Assembly (NCBI RefSeq): GCF_000987955.1
Contig: NZ_LAZU01000041.1
Span: 58,855-107,820, forward strand
Direction of reading: 5' to 3'
Source of the DNA: Paenibacillus sp. DMB20
Lineage (GTDB): Bacteria > Bacillota > Bacilli > Paenibacillales > Paenibacillaceae
DNA length: 48,966 nt
The position numbers and the translations under genes are program-made. Numbering within the stretch: position 1 is the first letter of the stretch; every line of letters begins with the position of its first letter. A model generated the notes under the pieces. It saw nothing but the letters and a program-made list of their open reading frames with translations. It was not told the DNA's origin and searched no databases. Positions 18,747-26,995 of the stretch are shown one piece after another.

Positions 18747-18963
18747 TTTTTGTCGGTCGGACTTTTCTTCCAGAAAATTTCGAACTAAATTTTTTGGCGA
18801 TATTACTTTATTGTTTGAAATTCACTCTCAACATTCTAGATAACTGCCTTATTGCTTCTTTTGCTGATATGGCCTGCCATTCTCGAAACCGGGACGTAGT
18901 AATTGTCATCGGAGCTGACGCCAGCAACTCCCGAGAACCAGAATGTGCGTAACGCGAAACTAC

Positions 18964-19051
18964 CTTAACTGCCCGTTAGCGCAACGCGGCTGCCGAACTA
19001 AGCTGGCCGCTGCGTTTTAGTTATTTATTTAACTATATTTCTCCGTTAATT
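18964..19051. repeat. attC-like hairpin boundary site
   Basis: CTTAAC-TGCCC-GTTAGCGCAACGCGGC, a loop, GCCGCTGCGTTTTAG, then TTATTTAACTAT, spacer and GTTAATT. Both outer boxes (TTAAC, GTTAA) are present and inverted, and the inner stem is GC-rich. Just downstream of the 125-aa gene. Confidence 0.6.
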
Positions 19052-19069
19052 GAATGAATGTTGATTATA

Positions 19070-19447
19070 TCAATGTGTATAATTATCGTTCTTTGCTAAA
19101 TCCAAGGCTACTGCAATTTTGATTTGATTTATTTTACTGAGTCCCTTCAAATAAAACTCAATTGGATACACGTCAACTATTGGCTCAATCGCTTCATCAG
19201 AACGATCCAATTCAATCTTAATCACTGTGTCAGTATCCACAAGAAAGCTTATTATATCCTCACCCTGTTCCGGTGTCCAAAATAAAATATGAGCTGTCTT
19301 CATTGCAGGAAAAGTCCTTCTAATAATGTCTAGAAATCTACGCATAGAAGAGTCATTGAATAAATAGTATTTTGAGTTTTTTAGTTCTTCTCGATATGCT
19401 TGCTCCGTAAGAGTCCCTCTAAGTTTCATCTTATCCTTCTTCCCCAT
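19070..19447 (-). CDS. Conserved cassette protein of unknown function (125 aa)
   Basis: 125 residues, intracellular, mixed alpha/beta (MRRFLDIIRRTFP, HILFWTPEQGEDIISFLVD) with an acidic middle; no family recognised. The initiator ATG follows GTTAGTTTAATTGAGGGC, so its 5' leader is only about 15 nt beyond the boundary box, as in integron cassettes. A decayed copy of gene plus boundary lies at 8833-9146, which shows the unit has been duplicated or captured twice. GAGGG 2-6 nt upstream is a weak ribosome site. Confidence 0.65.
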   Translation of the reverse strand: MGKKDKMKLRGTLTEQAYREELKNSKYYLFNDSSMRRFLDIIRRTFPAMKTAHILFWTPEQGEDIISFLVDTDTVIKIELDRSDEAIEPIVDVYPIEFYLKGLSKINQIKIAVALDLAKNDNYTH

Positions 19448-19457
19448 GCCCTCAATT

Positions 19458-19479
19458 AAACTAACGTTTCCCGTTAGTT
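19458..19479. repeat. Minimal boundary palindrome
   Basis: AAACTAACG-TTTCC-CGTTAGTTC: two inverted CTAAC/GTTAG boxes with a 5-nt spacer and no hairpin body. It is the clearest simple core site in the window and is repeated upstream of the decayed duplicate near 9161-9175. Confidence 0.6.
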
Positions 19480-19514
19480 CAATAAATTATTGAAATTTCA
19501 TTAGTGAGAGAGTG

Positions 19515-19735
19515 TTAGGACAACGCACAGGCCTTATCTTCACTGATGAATTGACATATGGTATCTGCATATAAATCCGGATCTTCGATTCGGGGAAAAT
19601 GCGCACTATTATTAAACTCCACTAATCATCCCTTCTGGAATCAGTTGTCGATACACATCTTCTTGATCTTGACAGAACACCGTATCATATTTACCTTTAA
19701 CCGACTAGAGAAGTTCCCTCATTTCCCTTAGTCCG
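19515..19735 (-). pseudogene. Alpha/beta hydrolase C-terminal remnant
   Basis: The minus-strand tail EFNNSAHFPRIEDPDLYAD, then TICQFISEDKAC, ends at 19515 and matches the catalytic-His end of alpha/beta hydrolases (NSGHFPRIEEPD). Upstream codons (KGKYDTVFCQDQEDVYRQL) are broken by stops and shifts. The nucleophile and oxyanion regions are gone. Confidence 0.5.
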
Positions 19736-19772
19736 TTCTTGTCAATTTCGGCCAAGTATATATGTTCTTGTC
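19736..19772 (-). repeat. Fragment of long-type repeat
   Basis: TTCTTGTCAATTTCGGC and AGTATATATGTTCTTGTCC match the diverged subtype (16169, 18577); both ends are lost. Confidence 0.5.
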
Positions 19773-19821
19773 CTGTATCATGTTGACGATCATGACCATG
19801 AAAGGAAATTACGTTCCTTGG

Positions 19822-20400
19822 TCATTTTACGAACTTATAACGAAGTCTCATAGAACCGCTCGTTTCATAAAGTTGTGTACCAATGAGCTTCAGGTCGTTT
19901 CTTGCGGCAATGCTATCCAAGTATCTCTTACCGCTCCCGAGGATGACAGGGTGGATAATCATATTGATTTCGTCCAGGAGACCTGTATTCAATAGACTTT
20001 GCACAAGGCCAGCACTCCCCGGAACGATGATGCAGCCTTGGACGTCGCTTTTAAGTGCAGCTACACGTTCATTTAAATCACCGGTGAGAAGTGAAATCGA
20101 GTCGCCAAAGTCCCCCCATTGTACTTCCGTAAGCTCGCGATTTCGCGTGGCCACATATTTGGGAGTCTTATTCATGGCTTCGGCGAACTCTCCCTCCTGG
20201 TATGGCCAGTAGCTCGCAAGCCCTTCATAATTTACCCGCCCCATTAAAATGGCATCAGCTTTCTGGAACATAACCAGATTGTCGGTGGTAGAGTCTATAA
20301 TTCCGGGCATTGCCCAGCTCACCATGTTATTATCGTCACCATATGGCCCTGTATAGACTCCATCCAACGTGCAGCTTACCGATGCAATAATTTTACCCAT
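19822..20400 (-). CDS. RibD C-domain/DHFR-fold family protein
   Basis: 192 residues; the family has the dihydrofolate-reductase fold and binds NADPH, but most stand-alone members are functionally uncharacterised. MGKIIASVSCTLDGVYTGP and DAILMGRVNYEGLASYWP are the family's N-terminal motifs, and IIVPGSAGLVQSLLNTGLLDE is the NADPH loop region. GAGGAG lies about 6 nt before the ATG. It starts next to the stop of the SRPBCC gene and sits with an ArsR regulator, a common grouping in Bacillota. Confidence 0.85.
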   Translation of the reverse strand: MGKIIASVSCTLDGVYTGPYGDDNNMVSWAMPGIIDSTTDNLVMFQKADAILMGRVNYEGLASYWPYQEGEFAEAMNKTPKYVATRNRELTEVQWGDFGDSISLLTGDLNERVAALKSDVQGCIIVPGSAGLVQSLLNTGLLDEINMIIHPVILGSGKRYLDSIAARNDLKLIGTQLYETSGSMRLRYKFVK

Positions 20401-20700
20401 CTATATCTCCTCAATTCCTAATATGTATGAATTGAATTCGAGCCGCTCCATCGGCACGATTTTCTTATACACCCCCGCTGAGTATGACTCGATACCGCCC
20501 TGAGTAATCGGAGTGCGCATGCAGAACACGTATTTTCCGCCTTCACGAAAATCAATCTCGCATCGAGGAGAGGTATAGTTCGTCGGCCCCCACCATTTCA
20601 TGACAAGTGTTGGATCCGTCCAAGCCTTCCAAACTAGTTCCAACGGATAATCGTACTCGCGTGTAATGACAATATCTTGCTTCTTGGGATTAACATTCAT
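20401..20700 (-). pseudogene. AHSA1/SRPBCC-family protein, C-terminally truncated
   Basis: 99 residues against about 140-160 for the family. It has the start of the START-like fold (DIVITREYDYPLELVWKAWT, then MKWWGPTNYT), but after RLEFNSYIL it ends with GIEEI just before the RibD-like gene. The last helix that closes the ligand cavity is missing, which suggests a deletion joining the two genes. Divergent from an ArsR gene, as usual for SRPBCC/ArsR pairs. Confidence 0.7.
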
Positions 20701-20751
20701 CGGGCATTGCTCCTATTCCTTATTTTTTTTGGAACTTGGAGCGAACGATAT

Positions 20752-21091
20752 ATGCTGGCAGATATATTCTCAGCATTAGCTGATCCCACAAGGCGAAAAA
20801 ATTGTAGAAATGCTGGCAGATAACGACGGGTACCCCGCATCAGACATTCATAACCAATTCCAGTTCAGCCCTCAATCCATTTCCCAGCATCTTAAAATTC
20901 TTCGAGAAGTCAATTTGGTGCACGTGGAGAAAAAAGCTCAACAGCGTATATATCGGATTAACACAGAGGCCTTGGTTGAATTGGAAGAATGGATAGGTAA
21001 TATGAGACGGCGCTGGAGCAGCCGACTGGACGCACTGGATGCCGTGTTGAAAGCTGAAATGGAGACGGAGTTTCGTTATCATACTTATTAG
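20752..21091 (+). pseudogene. ArsR-family regulator, frameshifted
   Basis: ATG 20752 begins MLADIFSALADPTRRK; a one-base excess in the six-A run (20796-20801) breaks it. The second frame continues IVEMLADNDGYPASDIHN, with the winged helix QFSPQSISQHLKILREVNL and VEKKAQQRIYRIN. About 112 residues, normal ArsR size, no metal-binding cysteines, so the SRPBCC-associated subgroup. The 51-nt divergent gap to the SRPBCC gene is its likely operator. Confidence 0.8.
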
Positions 21092-21157
21092 TTTAACGTT
21101 TTCTGACAACCAATGGACTGCTAGAGAACCCTGATATCTCTCCCATTTCGGCTGAAT

Positions 21158-21305
21158 TTGTGCAGCCAAAGTACTTTTGAAATGTATAGGAAGATAGGGA
21201 TTAGCGAATCTGATTCTAATTACTGCTACAATTATCTTCTATCAGGTAGCATTGGAATTATACGGACTTGGGTTGAAAGTGAATTGGACGATGCCCGAAA
21301 AACAG
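21158..21305 (+). pseudogene. TetR C-terminal domain remnant
   Basis: YCYNYLLSGSIGIIRTWVES resembles the last helices of TetR regulators of the YsiA/DhaS type (a G-I-I-x-x-W-x-x motif). No helix-turn-helix remains upstream, and the following codons are out of frame. Confidence 0.4.
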
Positions 21306-21450
21306 TCGGTCGGTATGTGCTACGGCGAAGCTGGAACTCCGATCTGAAAGGGACGAAAATTTCCAAACTCAAATGCGGCCCTGCATTTTCCGTTTTTTTC
21401 CCGTGGTCCAATGCCAATTCCATTCCAAGTAATGATGATTATTAGCCCTG

Positions 21451-21906
21451 TTAGAGCCTCGCGAACGTAATGTAATCGACTTGGACAGGCTCTGCCGATT
21501 CGATCCGAAGTGCCCGGTTGATCTGTCCCCGGTGATATTGCCCATGTAAGAGGACCTGCAATATGATGTCCCGGACGGACGTTCGGAACGGAACCCCGCT
21601 CTGGTTCGCATAGTCGATCATCTCGTCCAACTCGGATTCTTCGAGCCCTTCGATATAGACGCGATATTGCTCGGCGTTTTCTTCGAACATCGTCCGGATC
21701 GCCGTCAGGTCTTCCGCTTCCTCCCACAACGAATATTGCGTACTGCCCTTGCCCTGCAATCGGGACAGCCAGACTCGTTCCGCGACCGCGACGTGCCGAA
21801 CCAGCTTCAGAAGGTCCTTGTTCTTCGTCTCACTCTCCTCGAGCGCGTCCAAGATTCGTCCGTCCGCCCAGTACAGGTGGTCCATCATACACTTGATCGT
21901 CTTCAT
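21451..21906 (-). CDS. DinB-family (YfiT-like) metal-binding protein
   Basis: 151 residues, four-helix bundle. Three His ligands of DinB proteins are visible: DHLYWAD near the N-terminus, VRHVAVAERVW in the middle and HGQYHRGQ at the end. Members act as thiol-dependent transferases or detoxifying enzymes, or are uncharacterised. Noticeably more GC-rich than its neighbours. Stand-alone module, 45 nt after a boundary motif; likely cassette cargo. Confidence 0.85.
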   Translation of the reverse strand: MKTIKCMMDHLYWADGRILDALEESETKNKDLLKLVRHVAVAERVWLSRLQGKGSTQYSLWEEAEDLTAIRTMFEENAEQYRVYIEGLEESELDEMIDYANQSGVPFRTSVRDIILQVLLHGQYHRGQINRALRIESAEPVQVDYITFARL

Positions 21907-21951
21907 TTCGGTTTCCCCCTCTTCGTCTCATCGATTACTTGAACCTACTGT

Positions 21952-22030
21952 TATCCGTTAGTTTAATCATTTGAATGACGGATTGTCAAAAGCGACTTTA
22001 AATGGGACCTTGTTCTTGTCCCTCGACAAC
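21952..22030 (-). repeat. Truncated long-type repeat
   Basis: TATCCGTTAGTTTAATC boundary, then AAAAGCGACTTTAAATGGGAC and CTTGTTCTTGTCCCTCGACA; the inverted repeat and half of the terminator hairpin are deleted. Confidence 0.65.
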
Positions 22031-22058
22031 TTTTTTTTCTTTTGATTTATAAAATAAA

Positions 22059-22082
22059 ACGGACACTCATATTGGTGTCCGT
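22059..22082 (-). terminator. Intrinsic terminator of the ABC operon
   Basis: ACGGACAC/GTGTCCGT stem with an 8-nt loop, followed on the minus strand by TTTTATTTTATAAAT. It lies after the last small ORF of the RR-HK-ABC operon. Confidence 0.7.
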
Positions 22083-22113
22083 TCTTAGATGAAATACTTA
22101 TTCATTGAATTGC

Positions 22114-22209
22114 TTAAAAAACATCTTTTATCCAAACATCATTGTTTGTTGCGATATATTTTTCTAGTTTAATGACCATATCAGCTAGTTCAGATTTAGT
22201 AAGTTTCAT
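22114..22209 (-). CDS. Very small ORF after ABC permease (31 aa)
   Basis: MKLTKSELADMVIKLEKYI, then ATNNDVWIKDVF; GAAGGT lies 3-8 nt before the ATG. Amphipathic helix followed by a short tail; no family recognised. It is between the permease operon and its terminator, so it would be transcribed with it. Confidence 0.3.
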   Translation of the reverse strand: MKLTKSELADMVIKLEKYIATNNDVWIKDVF

Positions 22210-22234
22210 GTACCTTCTTTTCAATCAATCTAAA

Positions 22235-22369
22235 TCACGATCGACCTTTATATTTTTTAAATATTACAAGAGCATCGTCTGAAATATCAGTTGAAGTCAT
22301 TTTCTTTGAATAGGTTTGTTCTCTTAACTCAAAAGTTCTTCGCTTTCGCTCTTCATAAATCTTAGGCAT
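22235..22369 (-). CDS. Small basic ORF overlapping the permease stop (44 aa)
   Basis: MPKIYEERKRRTFELREQ, then TYSKKMTSTDISDDALVIF. The ATG overlaps the end of the permease gene, which would allow translational coupling. Highly charged, probably cytoplasmic; not recognised. Confidence 0.3.
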   Translation of the reverse strand: MPKIYEERKRRTFELREQTYSKKMTSTDISDDALVIFKKYKGRS

Positions 22370-23120
22370 CTCGTTTACGGTAAAATACAATAGCTGTTGC
22401 AATAAAGATCAGCGTCCATAACATTGAAATACCTGTCCCTTGCATTGGTGTAAGGACATTTATTTCATCAGAGGAAGGCGGCATATACATATAATTTCCT
22501 GCCGTATCCGGAAAATATTTTTTAATACTAGGTAGAAAATCTCTCGTCAATGGACTGACAATGTAATAATAACCAAGCAGTACCACTAAAGCAGGAGTGG
22601 TTCGTCTTAGTAAACCACCTATAGCTGCACTGAGAAGTGTGGTTAATGTTAGATAGCCTGTTGCACCTACTAATGTTTTTATCATTGTGTCTATTTCAAT
22701 CACTGCTGCTGCGTCTCTCATCATAATAAAAGTACATAGCACACCTGATGCAGCAATAATAAAAGCCACAGGAATGGTTATAATTGCCAATGCCAAATGC
22801 TTCATGGATATTTGAAACCCACGCCAAGGTATCGCAGTTAAAGTAGTTCGAATCTGTCCACCAGTATACTCCGAACAAGTAGCTAAGATACCAAGAATAA
22901 TGAACCCTGCTTGAAGATATCCCATAGAAGCAAGTCCTATATTCAGTATACTTTGCGTTCCTGCTGCTCCTTGTAGACCAACAGAAGTAAAAGCTGCGGC
23001 TAAAACTAAATTAAGAATGAATGTACCCATAAGAGTGAGCCATATCAATGGCAATGTAACTAATTTATCCAGTTCAGCACCAAGGATTTGTGCTATCTTT
23101 CTACCAGAAGAGACACTCAT
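22362..23120 (-). CDS. ABC transporter permease (ABC-2 type)
   Basis: 252 residues with six membrane helices and the ABC-2/NatB-like layout: an N-terminal helix preceded by AELDKLVTLPLIWL, then EYTGGQIRTTLTAIPWR. Its ATG overlaps the previous permease stop by 4 nt. With the sister permease and ATPase it forms an exporter of the lantibiotic-immunity/antibiotic type; the adjacent response regulator and kinase probably induce it when a peptide or lipid-II-binding drug is present. Confidence 0.8.
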   Translation of the reverse strand: MSVSSGRKIAQILGAELDKLVTLPLIWLTLMGTFILNLVLAAAFTSVGLQGAAGTQSILNIGLASMGYLQAGFIILGILATCSEYTGGQIRTTLTAIPWRGFQISMKHLALAIITIPVAFIIAASGVLCTFIMMRDAAAVIEIDTMIKTLVGATGYLTLTTLLSAAIGGLLRRTTPALVVLLGYYYIVSPLTRDFLPSIKKYFPDTAGNYMYMPPSSDEINVLTPMQGTGISMLWTLIFIATAIVFYRKRDA

Positions 23121-23902
23121 GATGCAACGTCCCTCCTATGGAATATAATAACTGCAACAATGAAAATAACGGCTAACCATGCAAACATGACTAAACCGCC
23201 TGTAAAGGGGGTGTGAAATCTGTCGAATAAACTGCCTGTGGACGGGGTGTGAAATCTGTCGTTCGTAAACATAAACATCTCAATGCCAGCCCTATCCGGT
23301 AAGTAAAACGCCAACTTTGTAACCTTAGAAAGCAGGACACTAAATGATACAATAGATGAATTTATCATGAGCACAGCAAGCGGGATAATGCCATTCTTTG
23401 TTAGAACAGTAATCCCAAATGCTAAAAGAGCAGTAAATGTCCAGTAACAAACCACGCCGATAAGTCTAGATGCTTCAAATGCAGGGGCGTATTCACCAAG
23501 AATAAGATGCGTTGCTGACACAGTCGTCATCATAGCAACAATACAAAGCAGTATGCTGCTCACGGTCACAGCGCCTGCTTTTGCCACTAAAAAATGAAGC
23601 CTTGATGAAACAACAGTTAAACTTGTTGTAATCTGTCGTCCTCCACCAGATTCACTGCTCTCTGTCAAATACTCACTGCTGACAGCAAGCACACCAAGAA
23701 TAATGACACCTTGCACACCAAAACCTAATCCGGAATAGCCAACTTCCGATAGCCGTGTGCTAACTCCAGCTATAATCTCCTCTTTTTCTACCATACTGTC
23801 CAAGGCAGCAATGACCGCTGGGGCAAATGCTCCAATAAGAAAGGCAAGCCAAATGCCCGGCAGGGAGAACAATTTAGATAGTTCCGCGTTGAATACTCTC
23901 AT
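23117..23902 (-). CDS. ABC transporter permease (ABC-2 type), with tandem 12-residue duplication
   Basis: 261 residues, six helices; AELSKLFSLPGIWLAFLIG at the N-terminus parallels the partner permease. Near the C-terminus DRFHTPSTGSLF and DRFHTPFTGGLV are tandem copies (36-nt period, 23195-23261) in the loop before the last helix. The ribosome site is within the ATPase-permease gap of 18 nt. Confidence 0.8.
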   Translation of the reverse strand: MRVFNAELSKLFSLPGIWLAFLIGAFAPAVIAALDSMVEKEEIIAGVSTRLSEVGYSGLGFGVQGVIILGVLAVSSEYLTESSESGGGRQITTSLTVVSSRLHFLVAKAGAVTVSSILLCIVAMMTTVSATHLILGEYAPAFEASRLIGVVCYWTFTALLAFGITVLTKNGIIPLAVLMINSSIVSFSVLLSKVTKLAFYLPDRAGIEMFMFTNDRFHTPSTGSLFDRFHTPFTGGLVMFAWLAVIFIVAVIIFHRRDVAS

Positions 23903-23920
23903 ACAACATTACCTGCATTT

Positions 23921-24613
23921 TCAGATGTCAGGGCGAAAAAAGGCTTTCTCCAACGTGGAATGGTTACCTATTACTTCTTCCAATGTTCCATCTGCAACGA
24001 CTTTTCCGTGATTAATAATCACCACATCATCAACCGTCTCTGCAAGCTCTCCCATTAGATGACTGGATAGCAACACCGTGTTACCAGACGCAGCACGTTC
24101 ACGTAAAAATGTCCGAATAAAGCGAATTCCTTGTGGGTCGAGCCCGTTAACGGGTTCATCTAAAACCAATATTTTTGGATCACCAAGAAGTGCAGCTGCC
24201 ATTCCGAGTCTTCTCCCCATGCCAAGGGAATAATTCCCGACCCTTTTCCCGGCTGCATTAGTAAGACCTACTATTTTCAGAACTTCCTCGACACGTGAGC
24301 GAGGCAATCCTGCGGCACGAGCAATCCAACGCAAATGTGCCCGTCCTGTTCGCATACGATGAGCTCCAAATCCATCAAGTGCAGCACCTACTGTTGCTAG
24401 AGGATTATGTAATTCTGCGAATGGCTTTCCATTAATTAGTGCACTGCCTGAGGTGGCTCGATCTAATCCAAGCAGGATGCGAAGCGTAGAACTTTTACCT
24501 GCCCCATTTGGACCTAAAAAACCAGTTACTCTGCCTGGTCTAGCTTTAAAACTGATACCTGATAAGACTTCTTGAGTTCCGCGATGTTTGACTAAGTTAT
24601 TAATTGTAAGCAA
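23921..24613 (-). CDS. ABC transporter ATPase
   Basis: 230 residues from TTG 24613 (AGGAAG 8 nt upstream). Walker A GPNGAGKSST, Q-loop region near GAALDGFG, signature YSLGMGRRLG (a permitted variant of LSGGQ seen in this group), Walker B ILVLDEPVNGLD, and H-loop SSHLM. It powers the two permeases that follow. A longer reading from an ATG at 24658 lacks a ribosome site. Confidence 0.9.
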   Translation of the reverse strand: MLTINNLVKHRGTQEVLSGISFKARPGRVTGFLGPNGAGKSSTLRILLGLDRATSGSALINGKPFAELHNPLATVGAALDGFGAHRMRTGRAHLRWIARAAGLPRSRVEEVLKIVGLTNAAGKRVGNYSLGMGRRLGMAAALLGDPKILVLDEPVNGLDPQGIRFIRTFLRERAASGNTVLLSSHLMGELAETVDDVVIINHGKVVADGTLEEVIGNHSTLEKAFFRPDI

Positions 24614-24754
24614 CCATAACACTTCCTTTCTGTTATGGTTCTCATTATAAAGAAGCAAAGTTACATCTCGGTTATCATGCTGTTTACTTCTGAGTTAACT
24701 TTAGGTTAAGCTTTACTAATAGCTACTCTTGTTCCATTTTCATTTGATGTAAAG

Positions 24755-25723
24755 TCAGCTTTCAGCTTCATTTTTTTTCAACATATAATTTGAAGTCGAT
24801 AAACCAATCCCCGCCCCACGCTCATAAGAAGAGTTATCCATACCTGGACCTCTGTCTGCAACAATGATCTGTTCTTTTTCTACATCAACCACAATGTTTG
24901 CATATTTCCCCTCTGCTGCATGGCGAAGAATATTCTGAAATAAATTATCCAGAACCCGTGTCATCCATTTAGGATCTGCTTTCCAATAAAAAGTCTCCTC
25001 TGTCGGTAAATCAACATCGAGCTGAATTTCTTTTTCTTCAAATACAGGATACCACGCAGCAACAGATGCTCTTACTAAACGCACAATATCTGTTGAAGTG
25101 GGATGAAAAGGATGTTTCCCTGATGTAAGCAATGTATAGGAAAGTAAATCATCCATTAGATCTCCTACTCTTGTAATCGTATGGTTCATCTCTGTTAATG
25201 AGTTTTGTCCTTCTATACTCAATGGTTCCTTATTTAATCTGGTGATATGTCCTCTCAAAATGGTAAGTGGCGTTCGTAAGTCGTGAGATATATTCGCAAT
25301 GAGACGATGTCGTAATAATTCCTCTTCATATTCTCGTTTGCGACTGTCTTCAAGCTGCTGAATCATCCAATTAAAAGAACTTCCTAACTGGTCTATTTCA
25401 TCCATACGATCCGATTGAACAGATATTGGTTTAGGAAATGAATTATTATTAGCTGAAAATGACATGACTTCCTGTAAGCGGGTGAGTCGTTTACGAAGTC
25501 TCACGAAGAAAAGCCAAGACATTACAACAAATGCGACAATAATAAAACCAAATAAAAGTAGTGTAACGTAAAATTGATTTAACGTATTGATATTCAGATC
25601 TTCTTCATTGATAGAAACCCCAAAAGAACGCAGAGAAGAAAATAAGCACAATTGGAGGAAAAAAAGATAAATAGAAAATGTCCTTTTAAAAAAATGACGA
25701 AATAATGGTCTAGTCTGTTTCAT
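24755..25723 (-). CDS. Sensor histidine kinase (C-terminus probably frameshifted)
   Basis: 322 residues as read. Two membrane helices (about 15-30 and 52-72) frame a short extracytoplasmic part, then a HAMP-like segment, the H-box NISHDLRTPLTILRGHI, the N-box DNLFQNILRHAAEG and G1 ADRGPGMD. After LKK the frame enters an eight-T run (24771-24778); one base less gives MKLKADFTSNENGTRVAIS and a stop at 24706-24708, the normal kinase end. Partner of the overlapping response regulator; probably senses an envelope-active compound. Confidence 0.85.
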   Translation of the reverse strand: MKQTRPLFRHFFKRTFSIYLFFLQLCLFSSLRSFGVSINEEDLNINTLNQFYVTLLLFGFIIVAFVVMSWLFFVRLRKRLTRLQEVMSFSANNNSFPKPISVQSDRMDEIDQLGSSFNWMIQQLEDSRKREYEEELLRHRLIANISHDLRTPLTILRGHITRLNKEPLSIEGQNSLTEMNHTITRVGDLMDDLLSYTLLTSGKHPFHPTSTDIVRLVRASVAAWYPVFEEKEIQLDVDLPTEETFYWKADPKWMTRVLDNLFQNILRHAAEGKYANIVVDVEKEQIIVADRGPGMDNSSYERGAGIGLSTSNYMLKKNEAES

Positions 25724-26398
25724 AGTTTCACCCGATAGCCTATTCCCTTCAACGTTTCAATAATCTCTGGGGAATCTGGATTACGTTCCAACTTTTGACG
25801 CAGTCGACGGATATGCACCATTAATGTTTTATCACCAGTTATATAAGCTTCTTCCCAAATGGCTTCATAAATTTGTTCTTTTGGTAAAACTTGATTAGGG
25901 TGGCGTAAGAAATACATTAAAATTTGATGTTGTTTCCCTGTCAATATAATTTCTTCTCCAGTGCGTTTGTCAAATACCATTTGGGCTTCTGGGTCTACTT
26001 CAATATGATTTCTTAATGAAATGCGTTCGGATTGTGTTCCACCACTTCGACGTATTAATACTTCTAATCTTGCAACTAATTCATCCGTATGGAATGGTTT
26101 CGTTAAATAGTCATCAGCAAATTGTAAACCATCTACCTTATCATTTATCGATGTTCGAGCAGATAACAGCAAAATAGGAACAGCAGGAGCTGCCTTTTTT
26201 TAATCGTTTTCCCACAGTAAATCCGTCTAAACCGGGTAACATGATATCCAAAATAACGATTTCATGCTGATTTACTTCATTTTCGGCTCCTTCACCAGAA
26301 AGCAGCCACTGAACTGAAAATCCTCGCTGTTCCAATTCTTCTTTTACCCAACTGCCTATTTTCTCATTATCTTCAATATATAATACGCTTCTTTTCAA
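25720..26398 (-). pseudogene. OmpR-family response regulator, frameshifted
   Basis: The receiver starts in one frame (VLYIEDNEKIG, IVILDIMLPGLDG with the phospho-acceptor Asp) and breaks in a seven-T run (26195-26201). It continues as AAPAVPILLLSARTS, DDYLTKPF and a winged-helix DNA-binding domain (ISLRNHIEVD ... TLMVHIRRLRQKLE). About 226 residues combined. The stop overlaps the kinase start (ATGA). It probably activates the ABC genes below. Confidence 0.85.
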
Positions 26399-26715
26399 GT
26401 AACATCCCTCTCTCTAAATTGAGTTCACTATTAGATAGATTAACACAATCTAAAAAATGGTTTCAGAAAAACCGCGCGGGGCGCAGTTTCTTAAATCTTG
26501 CATAGATCCGCGTTCAAACTGATACGTGAACTCAACTGGCCCCTTCTACCGAAACGGCGGAATCCTGTTACGCATCATTCCGACAGAAGTGTGACCTACC
26601 TTGCTCCTATGGTCCGCATGATGTAAATACAAGCTCCTGCGAGCTTTTCCTTTGCCGCTACTTATGATGCGGTTCTCCGCACTGACTTTAGCCGCAAGTT
26701 TTTAGACCATTCCTG
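26399..26715. other. Non-coding or decayed stretch
   Basis: GC-richer than its surroundings, stops in all frames, no ribosome site. It may hold the decayed 3' end of the regulator fragment that follows; nothing else recognised. Confidence 0.3.
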
Positions 26716-26985
26716 CCGGATCGTCTCGTCTAGCCCCATCGCTCCAATATTTCTTTATAATATAACGCATCGCTTCCGAAGACATGCCGTACACACGAGG
26801 CGACTGGCCATCCTCCGGGGTGATGTATTCCTAATGTTTCCCGGCAAGTTGTTCGTCGCCACGGAGTAATAATGAAGCATACTCGATGATTCGCTGGGCA
26901 GCTTTCGAGAGGCATCCGAATCCGGGGCTTCGTGCATATGGAGATGAATGTCTCTAAGAATATCAGCCCATTCCATCTCGACAGG
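26716..26985 (-). pseudogene. TipAS/MerR-type regulator remnant
   Basis: MEWADILRDIHLHMHEAPDS starts like the linker of TipAS regulators; then, with frame changes, RGDEQLAGKH and PEDGQSPRVYGMSSEAMRY resemble the TipAS core. The DNA-binding half is missing. Upstream neighbour is a CPBP protease gene. Confidence 0.45.
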
Positions 26986-26995
26986 CCCGTCTTGT

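Noticed and set aside
1966..22030. Repeats considered as a CRISPR array
   Set aside because: Spacing is irregular (hundreds to thousands of bases), whole genes lie between copies and no cas genes are present.
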